Positions 59,901 through 60,759 of a stretch of DNA of 60,759 nt are shown piece by piece. Made by a program: the position numbers and the translations under genes. The stretch's first letter is position 1, and each line of letters starts with the position of its first letter. This DNA comes from Emiliania huxleyi CCMP1516 (Eukaryota; Haptophyta; Isochrysidales; Noelaerhabdaceae). The notes beneath the pieces are model-generated. The model did no database searches. It was given only the letters and a program-made list of their open reading frames with translations, and was not told the DNA's origin. The stretch spans positions 6,050 through 66,808 of the forward strand of contig NW_005198801.1 of the NCBI RefSeq assembly GCF_000372725.1. Reading direction: 5' to 3'.

Positions 59901-60759
59901 CCCGGGTCGCACTTGGTGCACCTCGAGGCGCCGACCGGCGACGACTCGCCCGGAGGACAGGTGTCACACTGCCCGGAGCCGGCCGCCGAGTAGGTCCCAG
60001 CGCGGCAGGGCTCACAGGCGTCCGAGCTGTCCGCGCCCGTCGACGACCCGAAGCTGCCGGCAGCGCAGGGTGTGCAGTCGCCGGCCGAGGCGAGGCCAGA
60101 CTTGTTCGACCACGTCCCGACCGGGCAGCGCTTGCAGATGCCAAAGTCGTCGACGCCGCTGTAGGTGCCCGGGGAGCACTCGTGGCACTCGGACGCGCCG
60201 GACTCGGAGGACGAGCCCTCGCCACACGCCAAGCAGAAGCCCTGGCCGCTGGCGTCCGAGTACGTTCCGGCTCTGCACGGTCGGCAAGTCGCCGCGCTGA
60301 TTTGCGCAGTCTCGCCCGAGAAGGTGCCGGCGGCGCAGGGTGTGCAGTCGCCGGCCGAGGCGAGGCCAGACTTGTTCGACCACGTCCCGACCGGGCATCT
60401 CTTGCAAAGGCCGAAGTCGTCCGCGCCGCTGTAGGTGCCCGGGTCGCACTTGGTGCACCTCGAGGCGCCGACCGGCGACGACTCGCCCGGAGGACAGGTG
60501 TCACACTGCCCGGAGCCGGCCGCCGAGTAGGTCCCAGCGCGGCAGGGCTCACAGGCGTCCGAGCTGTCGGCGCCCGTCGACGACCCGAAGCTGCCGGCAG
60601 CGCAGGGCGTGCAATCGCCGGCCGAGGCGAGGCCAGACTTGTTCGACCACGTCCCGACCGGGCATCTCTTGCAGATGCCAAAGTCGTCGACGCCGCTGTA
60701 GGTGCCCGGGGAGCAGCTCGTGGCACTCGGACGCGCCGGACTCGGAAGACGAGCCCTCG
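53903..60759 (-). CDS. Cys-rich-repeat receptor-like protein with multi-pass membrane and TIR-like domains, partial
   Basis: Large receptor-like protein, running off the right edge. (1) Many roughly 45-residue Cys-rich modules of the ephrin-receptor-like/GCC2-GCC3 type (CPVGTWSNKSGLASAGDCTP; CRAGTYSAAGSGQCDTCPPG), 57.9 kb to the edge. (2) A helix KLIGACLAVALLVGALVLV before 57134. (3) Exon 56694-57065 (AKILVGFIQVVLSLSSNYRV ... LVIVFMVVPLTSAYTFQ) and following exons (AWSCEWYYTSLIEPPDG; YWWEEVELARKIMLTGFFAL; SFVRLIFATVLSMVYAVLVA) giving about six more helices. (4) A cytosolic TIR-like domain, 54.9-55.45 kb: SHIWSTGQDAAAAIKKELQL, INVFLDVDDLEDIGALETYI, SQLILCFLSRGYLRSANCLR followed by EV, then KAIVLVQEADPAKGG. 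(5) A C-terminal domain ending near 53903 (KLPIVMAHETRP; TPQVLVAGGLYKELAIACIG). Many introns use GC donors. Exon limits in 53.9-56.5 kb are approximate. Confidence 0.75.
57960..60759 (-). repeat. 537-bp coding tandem repeat array
   Basis: The Cys-rich segment is a higher-order array. Equivalent points recur at 58284, 58821, 59091, 59628 and 60165: spacings 537, 270, 537 and 537. The 537-bp unit (179 residues) is itself two related halves of about 270 bp, and one half-unit copy sits between. Copies differ at only a few bases. Confidence 0.9.

Noticed and set aside
57853..60726. 957-codon alternative frame across the Cys-rich array
   Set aside because: It is the +1 shadow of the Cys-rich frame: Arg/Ala/Pro repeats without Cys periodicity. 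It stays open only because the repeat unit length is a multiple of three.
57960..60759. CRISPR-like array
   Set aside because: Regular spacing but no unique spacers; units are contiguous coding repeats in a eukaryotic gene.
1..60759. tRNA, rRNA or spliceosomal RNA genes
   Set aside because: Looked for by eye (cloverleaf-like pairs, conserved rRNA and U6 words) and none found. A covariance-model search would be decisive.

Overview
The window is nuclear DNA from a GC-rich, gene-dense, intron-bearing eukaryote. Genes lie on both strands, are split by short (about 60-240 nt) introns, and include eukaryote-only families: PEX5, COG5, PYM, NDUFAF5, STIMATE and mitochondrial carriers. A nuclear gene for photosystem I subunit PsaE with a bipartite-looking leader says the organism is an alga with a secondary plastid. 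Base composition, heavy microsatellite and repeat load, many GC-AG introns, ankyrin proteins of a distinctive layout, and a giant Cys-rich receptor with a C-terminal TIR-like domain fit a haptophyte such as Emiliania/Gephyrocapsa. This organism call is an inference; no search was run. Two assembly gaps (24777-25376 and 45990-46780) cut genes.

Layout. 1-8.4 kb: end of a mitochondrial carrier, a small secreted/membrane protein, a palindromic repeat zone, a GT32 glycosyltransferase, a SAM methyltransferase and small proteins. 8.4-11.4 kb: complete 10-exon PEX5. 11.5-13.5 kb: copy 1 of a repeat family, then a 230-bp hairpin between two divergent ORFs. 13.9-18.7 kb: COG5 and a PIN/PILS-like transporter, divergent over 226 bp. 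19-22.9 kb: aldehyde dehydrogenase and PYM with duplicated promoter DNA between them. 23.2-29.7 kb: WD40 protein, gap, Gly/Tyr-rich protein, an uncertain glycosyltransferase-like gene, ankyrin protein. 29.7-36.3 kb: mostly repeat DNA, one 4-exon gene of unknown family, and a MITE caught with its target-site duplication. 36.4-41.8 kb: STIMATE-family protein, polytopic membrane protein, NDUFAF5, FkbM methyltransferase. 42-43.2 kb: large inverted repeat. 43.5-49.6 kb: EEP-family nuclease, PsaE, gap, PX-domain protein, unknown 4-exon gene. 49.6-52.6 kb: repeat DNA including a 934-bp element with terminal inverted repeats. 52.6-60.8 kb: a RanBP2-type zinc-finger protein and the receptor-like gene, which runs off the right edge.

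The genes are independent eukaryotic transcription units, not operons. The main biological message is in how the genes are split. At least five introns in five genes (PEX5 twice, COG5, PYM, the EEP nuclease), with others in ALDH and STIMATE, look as if they arose by local tandem duplication of exon sequence containing an AG|G site: the first bases of the intron are a copy of the first bases of the next exon, at an offset equal to the intron length. One of them (44206-44323) still consists of near-perfect tandem copies and looks newborn. Many 5' splice sites are GC, and one is best explained as GA.

Exon coordinates were worked out by hand from frame, splice dinucleotides and remembered family alignments; a one-base error in individual boundaries is possible.
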